In this document: positions 23,338 through 33,172 of the stretch, piece by piece
How the letters are laid out: every line of letters starts with the position of its first letter
Numbering within the stretch: position 1 is the stretch's first letter
Assembly (NCBI GenBank): GCA_019745155.1
Contig: JAIETM010000015.1
Coordinates: forward strand, 1-64,000
Source of the DNA: Chitinophagaceae bacterium
GTDB lineage: Bacteria; Bacteroidota; Bacteroidia; Chitinophagales; Chitinophagaceae
Length of the DNA stretch: 64,000 bases
Direction: 5' to 3'
The notes under the pieces: model-generated
The model's input: the letters and a program-made list of their open reading frames with translations, nothing else
What the model was told of the DNA's origin: nothing
Database searches by the model: none
Position numbers and translations under genes: made by a program

Positions 23338-26223
23338 TCAACCGATTGCATCCAGAAAGTTAAACAGGTGCATACCGGATGGTACTTCTAATTTTTTGCG
23401 TAGTCTGTATCTGCTGATTTCTACACCACGCGGAGTGATATTCATTAATTGGGCAATTTCTTTTGTCGTCAGATTCATCTTCAAGTAAGCGCAAAGCTTT
23501 TGCTCATTAGGGGTAAGTTTTGGGTGTTTGGCTTTAAGCTTGGATAAATAATCATGGTGTACCACATCAAAGTGCTGAGAGAATTGCTGCCATTGTTCTT
23601 CTATCTTATTTTCTTCATTGAGGGTTTTTAGAATCTTCTTTAAGTCAGTTGTGTCACTCATGGATGGGGCATCCTGCTTCAGTTTACTCATCTGTTCCTT
23701 AATCTTTTGTAGCACATCACTTTTTTGTACCAGATGTAATGCGGCGGATGCAAGCTCAGTATTCTTTACTTGTAATTCCGCTTCCAGTTTGGCATTGCGC
23801 AATGCAATCAATTCCTTTTCCGCTTTATCCATTTCCAATTGATGCATGTATTGCAATTGTCTTTGTTCCTCCTCATGTTTTGCTTGTTGTGCTTTAAACT
23901 TACGATATAGATATCGGTAGAGTTGGTACACAAATAATACGATAACACAAGCATAGATAAGGAATGCCCAAGGTGTTAGGTACCATGGCGGCAATACGGT
24001 GAAGCGATAAGATTTAACTGGAGATTCATTACCCAAATTGTTTCGAGCTTTTACACGAAATGTATAGTTGCCTGGAGGCAGGTTGGTGTATTCTTTAGCA
24101 GTATTCTGTTCAAATGCAGACCAGGCTTTATCGAAACCTTCCAGCAAATAACTGTATTCCACGTTTGCAAGCTGGCCGTACACTGGTGAAGCAAATTCAA
24201 AACGCAGTGCATTGAACTGTGGTTGTAATTGTTGTTTCTCTGCCTCATTGCTGCTTCCTGTTGCTACAGATGCTTGATAGCCCCCATACAGAATTGTGTC
24301 GCCTTTATTGATGCCAACTACAGCATTGATACCCACTTGTAATGGTTGTTGCAGAGCTTTATAGCGTGCATAGTCAATATGGTAGAATCCTTTTTCACCA
24401 CCTATTAAGACATTGTGTGGGTCAATGGGGTTGATATGTTCGAAACCTGCTACGAACTTGTTAGTCAACTCGGGTAGATAAATGATTTGTGGTTTTGCTG
24501 TGGTGAAATCCAATACCCCAATTTTCTTCTCAAATACAAACCATACATTGCCTTCTGTGTCTTCTTTTAAGTAGCGGATGGGTAAGCGGGGCAGCGCCTG
24601 ATTATATAAGGGGGCGGGTTCAAATCGATTGGTCTTGGGTTGATAAGCCAATACACCAGTAGCAGTAGTAAGCAGTAACTGATTCTTGACATAAAAGAGA
24701 TAATTGTCGTTAACAGAAGTAACACCTTCTTTAATACCATACTGCTGGTATTGTGTGCTGCCATCCGCTTTTTGCCACACTGCAAACACACCTTTATATG
24801 GATGTGAGAACCATACTTTACCAAAAGCGGGTACTACAAATCGGGCAGATTCAATAACTGCTTCTTTGTTGTTTTTGGAAAAGCTACCCTTGTTGTTATT
24901 GAAAAAAGCAATCCCTTTGTAAGATCCTGCAGTCATTAAGCCTGGGTTTCCGGGCATGGATTGAAATGTCCAATAGCCTGTGGATTGATCTAGTGGTTGC
25001 AGGCTATTATTTTTTATCTCGAATGCACCATCATTATGTCCCATCAGTAATTGCCCGTTTACCAAAGAGAGGTTCCAAGCATCACCGGCAGAATTCGCAA
25101 TCGTATATGATGCAGCTTGAGAGTTGCTTAGCGAACCAGAATTGGTAATAGGTACACGAAATAAACCATTCGATGTGCCAAGATATAACTGCCCATTGAA
25201 GAGCTGAGAACTATACCCGGCCGCTTCCTTTAATAAGCCTGTACCCAAGAGGGTGATAGCGTTGTTATATGGGATGAAATCAATGCCACTATGAGAACCA
25301 AACCAGAGGTTTTGGCGGCTATCCAGAAATATGGTTAGAATACTATTGTCTTGTAGACCTTCTTTCCGACTAAAATGCTGGATTAGTTTGCCTGACTTAT
25401 CTATGATATAGCATCCATTCAAACTAGTACCAAAAGCGATTTGTTGTTCATTCACCCGGCTAACACTGGAGATATTCTGTTGTGCGATTGTGTTAAGTGC
25501 AGGATTTTGCCAGGGAGTCAGCTTGTTCTGCCCATATCTATAAATGCCGTGCTTGAAGCTGGTGAGTAGTGCGCTGTCTTTGCCAAGTTCGATGTAGGCC
25601 GTGATGGTAAAATCGGGGGGAAGGGGTAGTTCGGCTGCTGCCAACCAGGGCTGCCACTGACCGGCTCTAAACTCTAGAAAGCCTCTTTTCTTGCTTTGTG
25701 CAATCAGTTGCCCTTGGATAACACCTAGGAAACGCCAATTTTCATCGGTATATATATTCACCTTATTGCCGCTGATATGGTAAACAGCTGATGTGGTTTG
25801 AAAGAATAAGTCATTACCAAGGAAGAAAATCTCCCACACGTCAGCAAATGAACGATTAGCTGCCGGCAATAGGGGCTTTAAAGATTGAAACTGTAATGAT
25901 CCATCAGGTCCGGGTTTGAAATAGCCTACTTCATCCTGGCCGCCCACATATAATTGTCCGTCTGGGCCAAACTGCATACTTCTAACGAGGCTTCGGTTGG
26001 GTAGTGGGAATAATTTCCAGCGAGCACCATCAAAACGTAGCACCCCCTCGTCATTGGCAAAATAAAGTATACCTGCTTTGTCCTGTAAAACTCTTCTCGT
26101 TTGGGCCCCACCTTTATATACCTGCTTGCTGTAGTTAGTAATTTCTGGCAGTCCTAAGGTCAGTTGAGCTTGGGATAGGCTAATGTGAAGCAGGCATATG
26201 ATTATGGCAAACAACCCTTTCAT
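23338..26223 (-). CDS. Membrane-spanning propeller / Y_Y_Y / HTH regulator of the glucan locus
   Basis: This is a 961-residue one-component regulator. Signal peptide (1-19); periplasmic beta-propeller repeats (about 40-650, with DKAGILYFANDEGVLRFDG and QNLWFGSHSGIDFI typical of two-component-regulator propellers); Y_Y_Y domain (about 690-755, YSYLLEGFDKAWSAFEQN ... YTNLPPGNYTFRVKARN); one TM helix (about 760-780); coiled coil (785-880); C-terminal LuxR-like HTH (KLCAYLKMNLTTKEIAQLMN.TPRGVEISRYRLRKKL). There is no kinase, receiver or ATPase domain, so it differs from hybrid two-component PUL sensors. It is divergent from susC, which makes it the probable regulator of that operon. Confidence 0.9.
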   Translation of the reverse strand: MKGLFAIIICLLHISLSQAQLTLGLPEITNYSKQVYKGGAQTRRVLQDKAGILYFANDEGVLRFDGARWKLFPLPNRSLVRSMQFGPDGQLYVGGQDEVGYFKPGPDGSLQFQSLKPLLPAANRSFADVWEIFFLGNDLFFQTTSAVYHISGNKVNIYTDENWRFLGVIQGQLIAQSKKRGFLEFRAGQWQPWLAAAELPLPPDFTITAYIELGKDSALLTSFKHGIYRYGQNKLTPWQNPALNTIAQQNISSVSRVNEQQIAFGTSLNGCYIIDKSGKLIQHFSRKEGLQDNSILTIFLDSRQNLWFGSHSGIDFIPYNNAITLLGTGLLKEAAGYSSQLFNGQLYLGTSNGLFRVPITNSGSLSNSQAASYTIANSAGDAWNLSLVNGQLLMGHNDGAFEIKNNSLQPLDQSTGYWTFQSMPGNPGLMTAGSYKGIAFFNNNKGSFSKNNKEAVIESARFVVPAFGKVWFSHPYKGVFAVWQKADGSTQYQQYGIKEGVTSVNDNYLFYVKNQLLLTTATGVLAYQPKTNRFEPAPLYNQALPRLPIRYLKEDTEGNVWFVFEKKIGVLDFTTAKPQIIYLPELTNKFVAGFEHINPIDPHNVLIGGEKGFYHIDYARYKALQQPLQVGINAVVGINKGDTILYGGYQASVATGSSNEAEKQQLQPQFNALRFEFASPVYGQLANVEYSYLLEGFDKAWSAFEQNTAKEYTNLPPGNYTFRVKARNNLGNESPVKSYRFTVLPPWYLTPWAFLIYACVIVLFVYQLYRYLYRKFKAQQAKHEEEQRQLQYMHQLEMDKAEKELIALRNAKLEAELQVKNTELASAALHLVQKSDVLQKIKEQMSKLKQDAPSMSDTTDLKKILKTLNEENKIEEQWQQFSQHFDVVHHDYLSKLKAKHPKLTPNEQKLCAYLKMNLTTKEIAQLMNITPRGVEISRYRLRKKLEVPSGMHLFNFLDAIG

Positions 26224-26261
26224 TTGGCTAAACTTAGATTCCGAAAGTACAAAAAAATATA

Positions 26262-26333
26262 GATGTAGTATTGATGTGGTGTATTTGGCCCTTTTATCGA
26301 TTTTGATGTAGTATGATGTAGTGTTGATGTAGT
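26262..26333 (+). promoter_or_regulatory. Array of five GATGTAGT boxes in helical phase upstream of susC
   Basis: GATGTAGT occurs at 26262-26269, 26305-26312, 26315-26322 and 26326-26333, with one variant, GATGTGGT, at 26273-26280. Start-to-start distances are 11, 32, 10 and 11 bp, i.e. close to whole turns of B-DNA, so all boxes face one side of the helix. The last box ends 7 bp before the -33 element of the susC promoter. Most boxes are preceded by TT or AT. This is the expected place for activator binding; the divergent HTH regulator is the natural candidate (inference). Confidence 0.8.
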
Positions 26334-26340
26334 GGTTTTC

Positions 26341-26371
26341 TTGGAAAGGGGTTTATATACAGGTAGTTTTG
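26341..26371 (+). promoter_or_regulatory. Promoter of the susCD-glucanase operon
   Basis: A -33 TTG at 26341-26343 and a -7 TAGTTTTG at 26364-26371 are separated by 20 bp, which fits the Bacteroidota sigma-factor consensus TTG-N19..21-TAnnTTTG. The predicted start is near 26378, giving a leader of about 44 nt before the ATG at 26422. Confidence 0.85.
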
Positions 26372-26421
26372 GTTCCGCTTGGGAAAAATCTGCCCAAGCG
26401 CTACATCTAAAATTTGCTTGT

Positions 26422-29400
26422 ATGAAAATGAAACGACTGCTTATGCTGCTGGTCTTGATGACCGGCCTGCTGCCAGCCGCTTTTTCCCAGTCATTTAAAG
26501 TAACGGGAAAAGTGCTTTCAGCTCAAAACAATCAACCCCTTGTGGGCGCTTCTGTTGTGGTGAAGGGTAATAACAGTGGCACTACTACCAATGAATTGGG
26601 GCTTTTTACCTTAACCGTTCCGGCTGCTCCTTCAACCATCGTCGTGTCTTTTGCCGGTATGGAGTCTGTTGAGCGTACTGTAAATGCCGCTACTACTTTA
26701 AACATCGTTTTGCAAGAGGTTTCCAGCCAGCTGAATGATGTAGTAGTCGTAGGTTACGGTACCCAGAAAATCACGAAAGTATCTGGTGCCATTTCTACGG
26801 TGAAGTCGGGCGACATCGAGAAACTGGTTCCTGCACGTGCCGAAGAAGCCATTCAGGGCCGTGCTGCCGGTGTAAACGTGATCCAGGGTGGTTCACCCGG
26901 TTCAAGACCTACGGTACTGATCCGTGGTATTCCTTCTTTCACAGGTACTGATCCTGTTATTATTATTGATGGTGTTCCTCAGACCTTGACAGATTTTAAT
27001 TCTATCAACGCTGGTGATATCGAGTCAATCAACGTGCTGAAAGATGCCGCTACTTCTGCCATTTATGGTGTGAAGGGTGGTAATGGTGTGATTGTGGTAA
27101 CCACCAAGTCTGGTCGCCGCAATGGCCGTACAGAAGTAACTGTAAACAGCAACTATGGTATGCAGGAAGTAATGCGTACGATTGGCGTGCTGAACGCTAC
27201 AGAATATGCTGCCATGATCAACGAGGGTAGCACCCTTTCTGGTGGTCCGGTTATTTTCCCTGACCTCACCAAAGTTGGTGTAGGTACCAACTGGCAGAAT
27301 GAGATCTTCAAATCTGCCTCTTTCCAATCACATAACGTATCAGTTCGTTCAGGTAGCGAAAAGTCTTCTTACTTCCTTTCTGCAGGTATGATGCGCCAGG
27401 GTGGTATTGTTGGTGGCGACGATAAATCGCTTTTCAGCAGAGGTAACTTTACTGCCAATCTGGACTTCTATCTTTCTAAAAAAGTAAAATTCATCGTGAA
27501 CGCTACAGGCGTTATTCTGGATAGCAGAGGTGTGCAGGAAAACTCTTTCAATAGTGTGATTGGTTCTGCCATCAACTATGATCCAACCGTTCCTGTACTG
27601 AATAATAATGCCAATACAATCGGTCGCTATGGTTTCAGTACCCGCATCTTGTCTGAAATCTTCAACCCGCTGACTAAGCTGGAGAATACCTATAATAAGA
27701 ATGTAGGTAATAAGCTCTATGGTAAGTTCGAGTTACAGTATGATGTACTGAGCAACCTGAAGCTGACCTCTCGTTTTGGTTATACCAAGTACGATGGTAA
27801 TGCTCGTTCTTTCACACCACTGGTATTCTGGGGTTTGAACAACGTAGACAACTCTTTGAATGCTGATGGTTCAACTGTTGCTGGTCGTTTCAACAGCGTA
27901 GCACATGAGAAGACTTCTAACTTTAACTATACTTGGGAAACTTATGGTAACTACGATTTCAAAGTAGGTAGCCATAATTTTGAAACAGTACTTGGTTTCT
28001 CATTGGCCCGTACTGCAGGTAATGCAGCTGGTGCTACTCGCCAAGATGTTCCATTTAACTCATGGGAGTTTGCTGATTTTACAGCAGCAACTGGTAACAA
28101 TACTGCAACCAACCCGAATGCTTTAGGTGGTTACTATTATCAGTATTTCCGTCGCAACGTATCTGGTTTTGCCAGAGTAAACTGGGATTATGAAGGCCGT
28201 TATCTGGCTTCGTTCACTACTCGTCGCGATGGTTCATTCGCATTCGGTCCGCAAAACAAATACGCGAACTTCTATTCAGGTTCTGCAGGTTGGGTTGTGA
28301 GCCGTGAGAAATTCTTCAACTCTAAGTTCATCAACCTCTTGAAGATTCGTGGTTCATTCGGTTCAACAGGTAATGAAAACGTGAATCCTCAGTTTGTAGG
28401 TATCATTACTGGAGGTCCAAGCTATGGTCCAACAGGTAATAGTAATGGCTACTCATTCAATAACGTATTCTTCCCGGGTTCTACTGTTGGTTCTGCTGCT
28501 AATGATGCCCTTCGTTGGGAAAAGCAAGTGCAGGCTAACGTGGGCTTCGATTTGATTGTTGCTAAAAACAAAGTAAACCTGTCATTTGACTATTTCAGCA
28601 AAACTGTTGACGGTTTATTGTTTACACCATCTGCTTCATTGTATCTGGGTACTGTGCCTATTCCAACAGCGAATATTGGTGCAACACGCAGCAGTGGTAT
28701 CGACATCACTCTGACTTATAATGAAACTGTAGCCAAGGATTTCCGTATTGGTAACATCTTCACATTTACCCATTCTAAGAATGAAGTAACTGCTACGAAT
28801 GATGATGGTACTGCTCGTATCCTAGGTGGTTACTATTTCAATGGTCAATCTCAGAGTGTTACTGTATTCGAAAAAGGTTTTGCTCCTGGTTATTTCTACG
28901 GTTACAAAACACAGGGTTTATTCCAGAGCAATGCTGAGATCGCTAAAGCGCCTGTACAGCAGGGTGCACAGCCGGGTGATATTCGTTTTGCAGATATCAA
29001 TGGTGATGGCGTCATTACAGCTGCAGATCAGACACAGATTGGTAATCCTTTCCCTGATTTCACTGCAGGTTGGACATTAAACCTGGCTTATAAGAATTTT
29101 GATTTCACTGCTTTCACTTATTTCTCAGTAGGTAACGATATTTATCGTGCATACGAGCGTAATGCCAACTTCACCAACAAGGATCGTAGCATTCTCGGTC
29201 GTTGGACTGGTCCAGGTTCTACCAATGATGCGCGTTTCCCACGTTACTCATTTACAGATGCCAACAGCAATATCCGTGTGAGCGATCGCTATGTAGAGGA
29301 TGGTTCTTTTGCGAAGATCAAGAACGTGCAGATAGGTTACACTTTCCCTAAAGCAAAATTGGGTAAGGTGTTCAACAGTGCACGTATCTATATTCAAGCT

Positions 29401-29535
29401 AAAAACCTCTACACATTCACACGTTACAGTGGCTTCGATCCTGAAATTCCTGGTGGAATTCTGGATACAGGTATTGATCGTGGTGCTTATCCTCAGCCAC
29501 GTACTTATGCCATTGGTGTTGATATCAAATTATAA
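26422..29535 (+). CDS. SusC/RagA-family TonB-linked outer-membrane transporter
   Basis: This is a 1037-residue transporter for oligosaccharides across the outer membrane. Signal peptide to about residue 22 (LPAAFSQ), carboxypeptidase-regulatory-like domain (25-100; VTGKVLSAQNNQPLVGASVVVKG), the SusC signature DVVVVGYGTQK, plug domain with NVLKDAATSAIYGVKGGNGVI, then a 22-strand barrel. The frame opens earlier with GTG at 26332, but that codon lies upstream of the promoter; MKMKRLLMLLVLM at 26422 is the sensible start. It overlaps the TAA/ATG junction with susD. With GH16 downstream, laminarin-type beta-1,3-glucan is the likely cargo. Confidence 0.95.
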   Translation: MKMKRLLMLLVLMTGLLPAAFSQSFKVTGKVLSAQNNQPLVGASVVVKGNNSGTTTNELGLFTLTVPAAPSTIVVSFAGMESVERTVNAATTLNIVLQEVSSQLNDVVVVGYGTQKITKVSGAISTVKSGDIEKLVPARAEEAIQGRAAGVNVIQGGSPGSRPTVLIRGIPSFTGTDPVIIIDGVPQTLTDFNSINAGDIESINVLKDAATSAIYGVKGGNGVIVVTTKSGRRNGRTEVTVNSNYGMQEVMRTIGVLNATEYAAMINEGSTLSGGPVIFPDLTKVGVGTNWQNEIFKSASFQSHNVSVRSGSEKSSYFLSAGMMRQGGIVGGDDKSLFSRGNFTANLDFYLSKKVKFIVNATGVILDSRGVQENSFNSVIGSAINYDPTVPVLNNNANTIGRYGFSTRILSEIFNPLTKLENTYNKNVGNKLYGKFELQYDVLSNLKLTSRFGYTKYDGNARSFTPLVFWGLNNVDNSLNADGSTVAGRFNSVAHEKTSNFNYTWETYGNYDFKVGSHNFETVLGFSLARTAGNAAGATRQDVPFNSWEFADFTAATGNNTATNPNALGGYYYQYFRRNVSGFARVNWDYEGRYLASFTTRRDGSFAFGPQNKYANFYSGSAGWVVSREKFFNSKFINLLKIRGSFGSTGNENVNPQFVGIITGGPSYGPTGNSNGYSFNNVFFPGSTVGSAANDALRWEKQVQANVGFDLIVAKNKVNLSFDYFSKTVDGLLFTPSASLYLGTVPIPTANIGATRSSGIDITLTYNETVAKDFRIGNIFTFTHSKNEVTATNDDGTARILGGYYFNGQSQSVTVFEKGFAPGYFYGYKTQGLFQSNAEIAKAPVQQGAQPGDIRFADINGDGVITAADQTQIGNPFPDFTAGWTLNLAYKNFDFTAFTYFSVGNDIYRAYERNANFTNKDRSILGRWTGPGSTNDARFPRYSFTDANSNIRVSDRYVEDGSFAKIKNVQIGYTFPKAKLGKVFNSARIYIQAKNLYTFTRYSGFDPEIPGGILDTGIDRGAYPQPRTYAIGVDIKL

Positions 29536-29555
29536 TGACCCAAAATATTTTTCGA

Positions 29556-31067
29556 ATGAAAAAGACTACAATACAATTTGCAAGCATCGTGCTGATACTG
29601 CTTTCACTCAGCGCCTGCAAAAAATGGGTTGATTATAACCCACGCGAAGATTTCCGTGTAACGGAATTAGATTACCTGCGCTCTGAAAGCGATTATCGTA
29701 CCATGGCAGTAAGCGTGTATACACCCTTACAGTGGTTGAATCAGCAGGTGCCTGTTGCAGATATTGCTTCAGACAATTCAGTAGCCGGTGGTGAAAACGC
29801 ATCTGATGTGTTGCCATTGCAACAGATTGATGATTTTACGCATACAGCAGTGAATTCAACATTAGCAGAATTATGGCAGGCTGCATATGAAGGTATCAAC
29901 CGTGCTAACTATATGCATCAGTATAAGGATCAAAATCCTGCTGGTACAGCAGTGAGCTTTGCCGGAAAAGATGCTTTATATGGTGAAGTGTATTTCTTAC
30001 GCGCGTATTACTATTTTCAGCTAGTGCGTATGTTCGGTGATGTGCCTTTGTTTACCGACAAGCGTTTAGGACTTACTGAATCAAAGTCGCTGAAGCGTGC
30101 ACCCAAAGCTGATGTATACAAAGCCATTGAAGATGATTTGGCTAGAGCTATTGCAGCTTTGCCTGCGGTTCAGGTAGAAAAAGGCCGTATTACCAAATAT
30201 GCAGCTCAGGCTTTACTGGGTAAAGTGTATATCTATCAGAACAAGTTTGATGCTGCTGCACCTGTACTGGAAAGTATTATCACCAGCAATGCATTCACCT
30301 TGGTATCGAATTTCGGTTCTATGTTCTTAGCTTCTGGCGAGAATGGACCCGAGAGTGTTTTTGAAATTCAGTATTCGAATAATTCACCTTACTACAACTG
30401 GGGTGCAGTAAATCGTGGACAGGGTAACTATTCTATCCAGCAAAATGGTGTACGTGGTTTGAGTGGTACTGCTGCGATGCCATATGCACCAGGTTGGAGT
30501 ACGAATCTGCCTACACAGAATCTGGCTGCTGCTTATCAGGCAGGCGATCAGCGTAAAGACGCTACATTATTTGATGTAGAAGCGTACAAGAATGCCAATC
30601 CTCAATTGAATGTTACCTATCAGGTTGCGCCTTTCAAGAATACTGGTTTGTACAACCACAAGTATTTACCACGTAAGGGTGAAACATCTGGTCAGGTGGA
30701 ATTGAATTACCTGAATAATTTCCGTACCATTCGTTATGCTGAAGTGTTGTTATTGGCTGCTGAAGCGTTCAACCGCTCATCTACACCAAACGATACAAAA
30801 GCACGCGGTTACTTGAATCAGGTAAGACAAAGAGCATTCGGCAATACTTCACAGAACAGTACAGCTTCTGGAACAGCACTGCGTCAGGCCATTTGGGATG
30901 AAAGACGTTTAGAGTTGGCTATGGAAGGTGATCGTTTCTTTGATCTGGTTCGTACCGGACAAGCAGTGGGCAGAATCCCTGGCTTTACTGCTGGCAAGCA
31001 TGAAGTGTTCCCAATACCACAGCAGGAGATATTAATATCTGGTTTAACGCAAAACGCCGGATACTAA
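29556..31067 (+). CDS. SusD/RagB-family outer-membrane glycan-binding lipoprotein
   Basis: This is a 503-residue lipoprotein that forms a lid on the SusC transporter. Lipobox LSAC with Cys21, then a SusD-like N-terminal region (about 60-200; ELWQAAYEGINRANYM and GEVYFLRAYYYFQLVRMFGDVPLFT) and a C-terminal RagB domain ending in GRIPGF..GKHEVFPIPQQEI, with the typical WDERRLELAMEGDRFFDLVRTG motif. A start seven codons earlier (29535, overlapping the susC stop) is possible; MKKTTIQF gives the cleaner signal peptide. Second gene of the glucan operon. Confidence 0.94.
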   Translation: MKKTTIQFASIVLILLSLSACKKWVDYNPREDFRVTELDYLRSESDYRTMAVSVYTPLQWLNQQVPVADIASDNSVAGGENASDVLPLQQIDDFTHTAVNSTLAELWQAAYEGINRANYMHQYKDQNPAGTAVSFAGKDALYGEVYFLRAYYYFQLVRMFGDVPLFTDKRLGLTESKSLKRAPKADVYKAIEDDLARAIAALPAVQVEKGRITKYAAQALLGKVYIYQNKFDAAAPVLESIITSNAFTLVSNFGSMFLASGENGPESVFEIQYSNNSPYYNWGAVNRGQGNYSIQQNGVRGLSGTAAMPYAPGWSTNLPTQNLAAAYQAGDQRKDATLFDVEAYKNANPQLNVTYQVAPFKNTGLYNHKYLPRKGETSGQVELNYLNNFRTIRYAEVLLLAAEAFNRSSTPNDTKARGYLNQVRQRAFGNTSQNSTASGTALRQAIWDERRLELAMEGDRFFDLVRTGQAVGRIPGFTAGKHEVFPIPQQEILISGLTQNAGY

Positions 31068-31102
31068 TCGAAACAATATTCAAAACGAATTAAGCTCGAA
31101 TC

Positions 31103-33169
31103 ATGAAAAATATCAGACACCTTTTTACACTGCTGCTGCTAATTGGCACGCTTGCAGGATGTAAAAAAGAATTATTCGACGACACCTCATTTGCCACTTC
31201 GGGTGAAGCGCCTGCTACACTCAACGCTTTGTTTGAGATTACGCAGGACAATACCGGTATGGTTACGATCACTCCAAATGGTAATGGTGCAGCATACTAT
31301 GATGTGTATTTTGGCGACGGCACTACAACACCTGCCCGTGTTGATGCCGGTAAAAACGTAACAAAGAAATATGCTGAAGGCGTATACAATGTAAGATTGG
31401 TTGGTTATGGTGTAAATGGTAAGACAACTGAAGCTACTAAGCAGCTGACAGTCTCTTTCCGCGCACCTGAAAATTTAGACTTTACGATTACAAAAGACCT
31501 GACCAATAATTATAAGATTCAGGTAACTGCATCTGCTTTATACGAAACAGCTTTCAGGGTGTATTTCGGCGATGTGACTAATGAAGTACCTGTTACATTC
31601 AACGAAGGTGATGTAGTAAACAAAACTTATACAGCTACTGGTACTTACACTGTAAGAGTAGTAGCATTGAGTGGTGGTGCCGCTACAACTGAGTTGACGA
31701 AGACAGTGGCTATCGTTGATCCAGTTTTGTTACCAATTACATTTGAATCAACTTCTACAGTATTTAATTGGATTGGTTTTGATGGTGGAAACGTAACAGT
31801 CATCAACAACCCACAAAAAGTTGGTGACAATACAAGTAACAGGGTAGGTCGTATGGTTAAGAGTGCTGGTCAGCCTTGGGGTGGTGCTTTGATTACCCTG
31901 GGTGCGCCAATTAACTTCTCTGCCAATAAGATCTTCCGTATGAAAGTGTTTTCTCCAAGAGTAGGTGCGAAGGTTTTGTTGAAAGTGGAGAATCCAAGCA
32001 ATAATGCACAGGCTTTTGAAAAAGAAGTGAGCACAACAATTGCCAATGCATGGGAAGACCTGGTGTTTGATTTCTCTGCAATCAATACAGCCAATACTTA
32101 TCAGAACGTGGTATTGATCTTTGATTTGGGTACGATGGGAGATGGTTCTGCGAACTTTACTTTCCTGTTCGATGATATCCGTTTAACCAATACTTTACCA
32201 AGTTCACAGCTGTCTTTGCCTGTGACATTTGATAATAGTAACCTCACTTACAATTTGCTTGATTTTGGTGGCGCATCTTCTTCAGTAGTAGTAGATCCTG
32301 CGAATGCTTCAAACAAAGTTGCCAGAACAAACAAAACCAATGGTGCGCAAACATGGGCTGGTACAACCATCGGTTCCGGTTTTGCAACAGCCATTCCTTT
32401 TGCTGCCAATGCAACTAGAATGAGTGTACGTGTGTATTCACCTGCAGCAGGTATTACAGTACGTTTGAAGGTGGAAGATAAAAGCAACAATACCATATCT
32501 GTTGAAACAGATAAGGTAACTACAGTAGCAAACGCATGGGAAACCTTGGTGTTTGACTTTGCCAATCATGTAAGTGGCACATCGGCGCTGAACCTGTCGC
32601 GTACCTACGATATGGCATCCATCTTCTTTGATTTTGGTAATGCAGGTAGCAATAAAATCTTTTACTGGGATGATGTAAAGTTTGAAGCTGCCGCAGCTAC
32701 ACTTTCTCTGCCCCTGGATTTTGAATCAACTACATTGAACTATGCTTTCACCAATTTTGATGGTGGTAATGCTACTATTATCAACAACCCACAACAATCT
32801 GGTATCAATACCAGTGCGAAAGTAGGTAGAATGGTGAAGGGTGCTGGTCAGCCATGGGGAGGTTCTGTGCTTTCTCTGGATGCGCCAATTGATTTCTCTA
32901 CACAAAAGACTTTACGCATGAAAGTATATTCTCCACGCGTAGGTGCTAAAGTGTTGCTGAAAGTAGAAAACCTGAACAACGGTGGTATTTCTTTTGAGAA
33001 AGAAGTTACTACTACAGTGGCTAATGGCTGGGAAGACTTAACATTTGATTTCTCAACCATCAACACCGCTAACAGCTATCAGAAAGTTGTACTCATTTTT
33101 GAATTGGGTACAGTTGGTGATGGTTCAGCCAATTTCACTTTCCTCTTTGATGATATCCGCCAACAGTAA
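31103..33169 (+). CDS. Surface glycan-binding lipoprotein: two PKD-like and three CBM-like repeats
   Basis: This is a 688-residue protein. Lipobox LAGC (Cys20). Two PKD-like domains (about 38-118 and 119-205; YYDVYFGDGTTTPARV and FRVYFGDVTNEVPVTF). Then three repeats of about 160 residues start near 211, 373 and 537, each a jelly-roll-like module with a LP[ILV].F[ED]....FNW start and an FxFDDIR end. Repeats 1 and 3 are near copies (VGRMVK.AGQPWGG and SPRVGAKVLLKVEN in both); repeat 2 is diverged. Such modules accompany GH16 enzymes in laminarin loci and probably bind beta-glucan on the cell surface. No catalytic domain is seen. Confidence 0.82.
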   Translation: MKNIRHLFTLLLLIGTLAGCKKELFDDTSFATSGEAPATLNALFEITQDNTGMVTITPNGNGAAYYDVYFGDGTTTPARVDAGKNVTKKYAEGVYNVRLVGYGVNGKTTEATKQLTVSFRAPENLDFTITKDLTNNYKIQVTASALYETAFRVYFGDVTNEVPVTFNEGDVVNKTYTATGTYTVRVVALSGGAATTELTKTVAIVDPVLLPITFESTSTVFNWIGFDGGNVTVINNPQKVGDNTSNRVGRMVKSAGQPWGGALITLGAPINFSANKIFRMKVFSPRVGAKVLLKVENPSNNAQAFEKEVSTTIANAWEDLVFDFSAINTANTYQNVVLIFDLGTMGDGSANFTFLFDDIRLTNTLPSSQLSLPVTFDNSNLTYNLLDFGGASSSVVVDPANASNKVARTNKTNGAQTWAGTTIGSGFATAIPFAANATRMSVRVYSPAAGITVRLKVEDKSNNTISVETDKVTTVANAWETLVFDFANHVSGTSALNLSRTYDMASIFFDFGNAGSNKIFYWDDVKFEAAAATLSLPLDFESTTLNYAFTNFDGGNATIINNPQQSGINTSAKVGRMVKGAGQPWGGSVLSLDAPIDFSTQKTLRMKVYSPRVGAKVLLKVENLNNGGISFEKEVTTTVANGWEDLTFDFSTINTANSYQKVVLIFELGTVGDGSANFTFLFDDIRQQ

Positions 33170-33172
33170 ACC

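Noticed and set aside
23338-26223. Hybrid two-component sensor of the glucan locus
   Set aside because: Propeller and Y_Y_Y domains suggest it, but no HisKA, ATPase or receiver domain follows; the C-terminus is a LuxR-like HTH.
26332-26421. GTG start giving SusC a 30-residue N-terminal extension
   Set aside because: The codon lies inside the repeat array and upstream of the -33/-7 elements, so it would not be on the transcript; the internal start yields a normal signal peptide.
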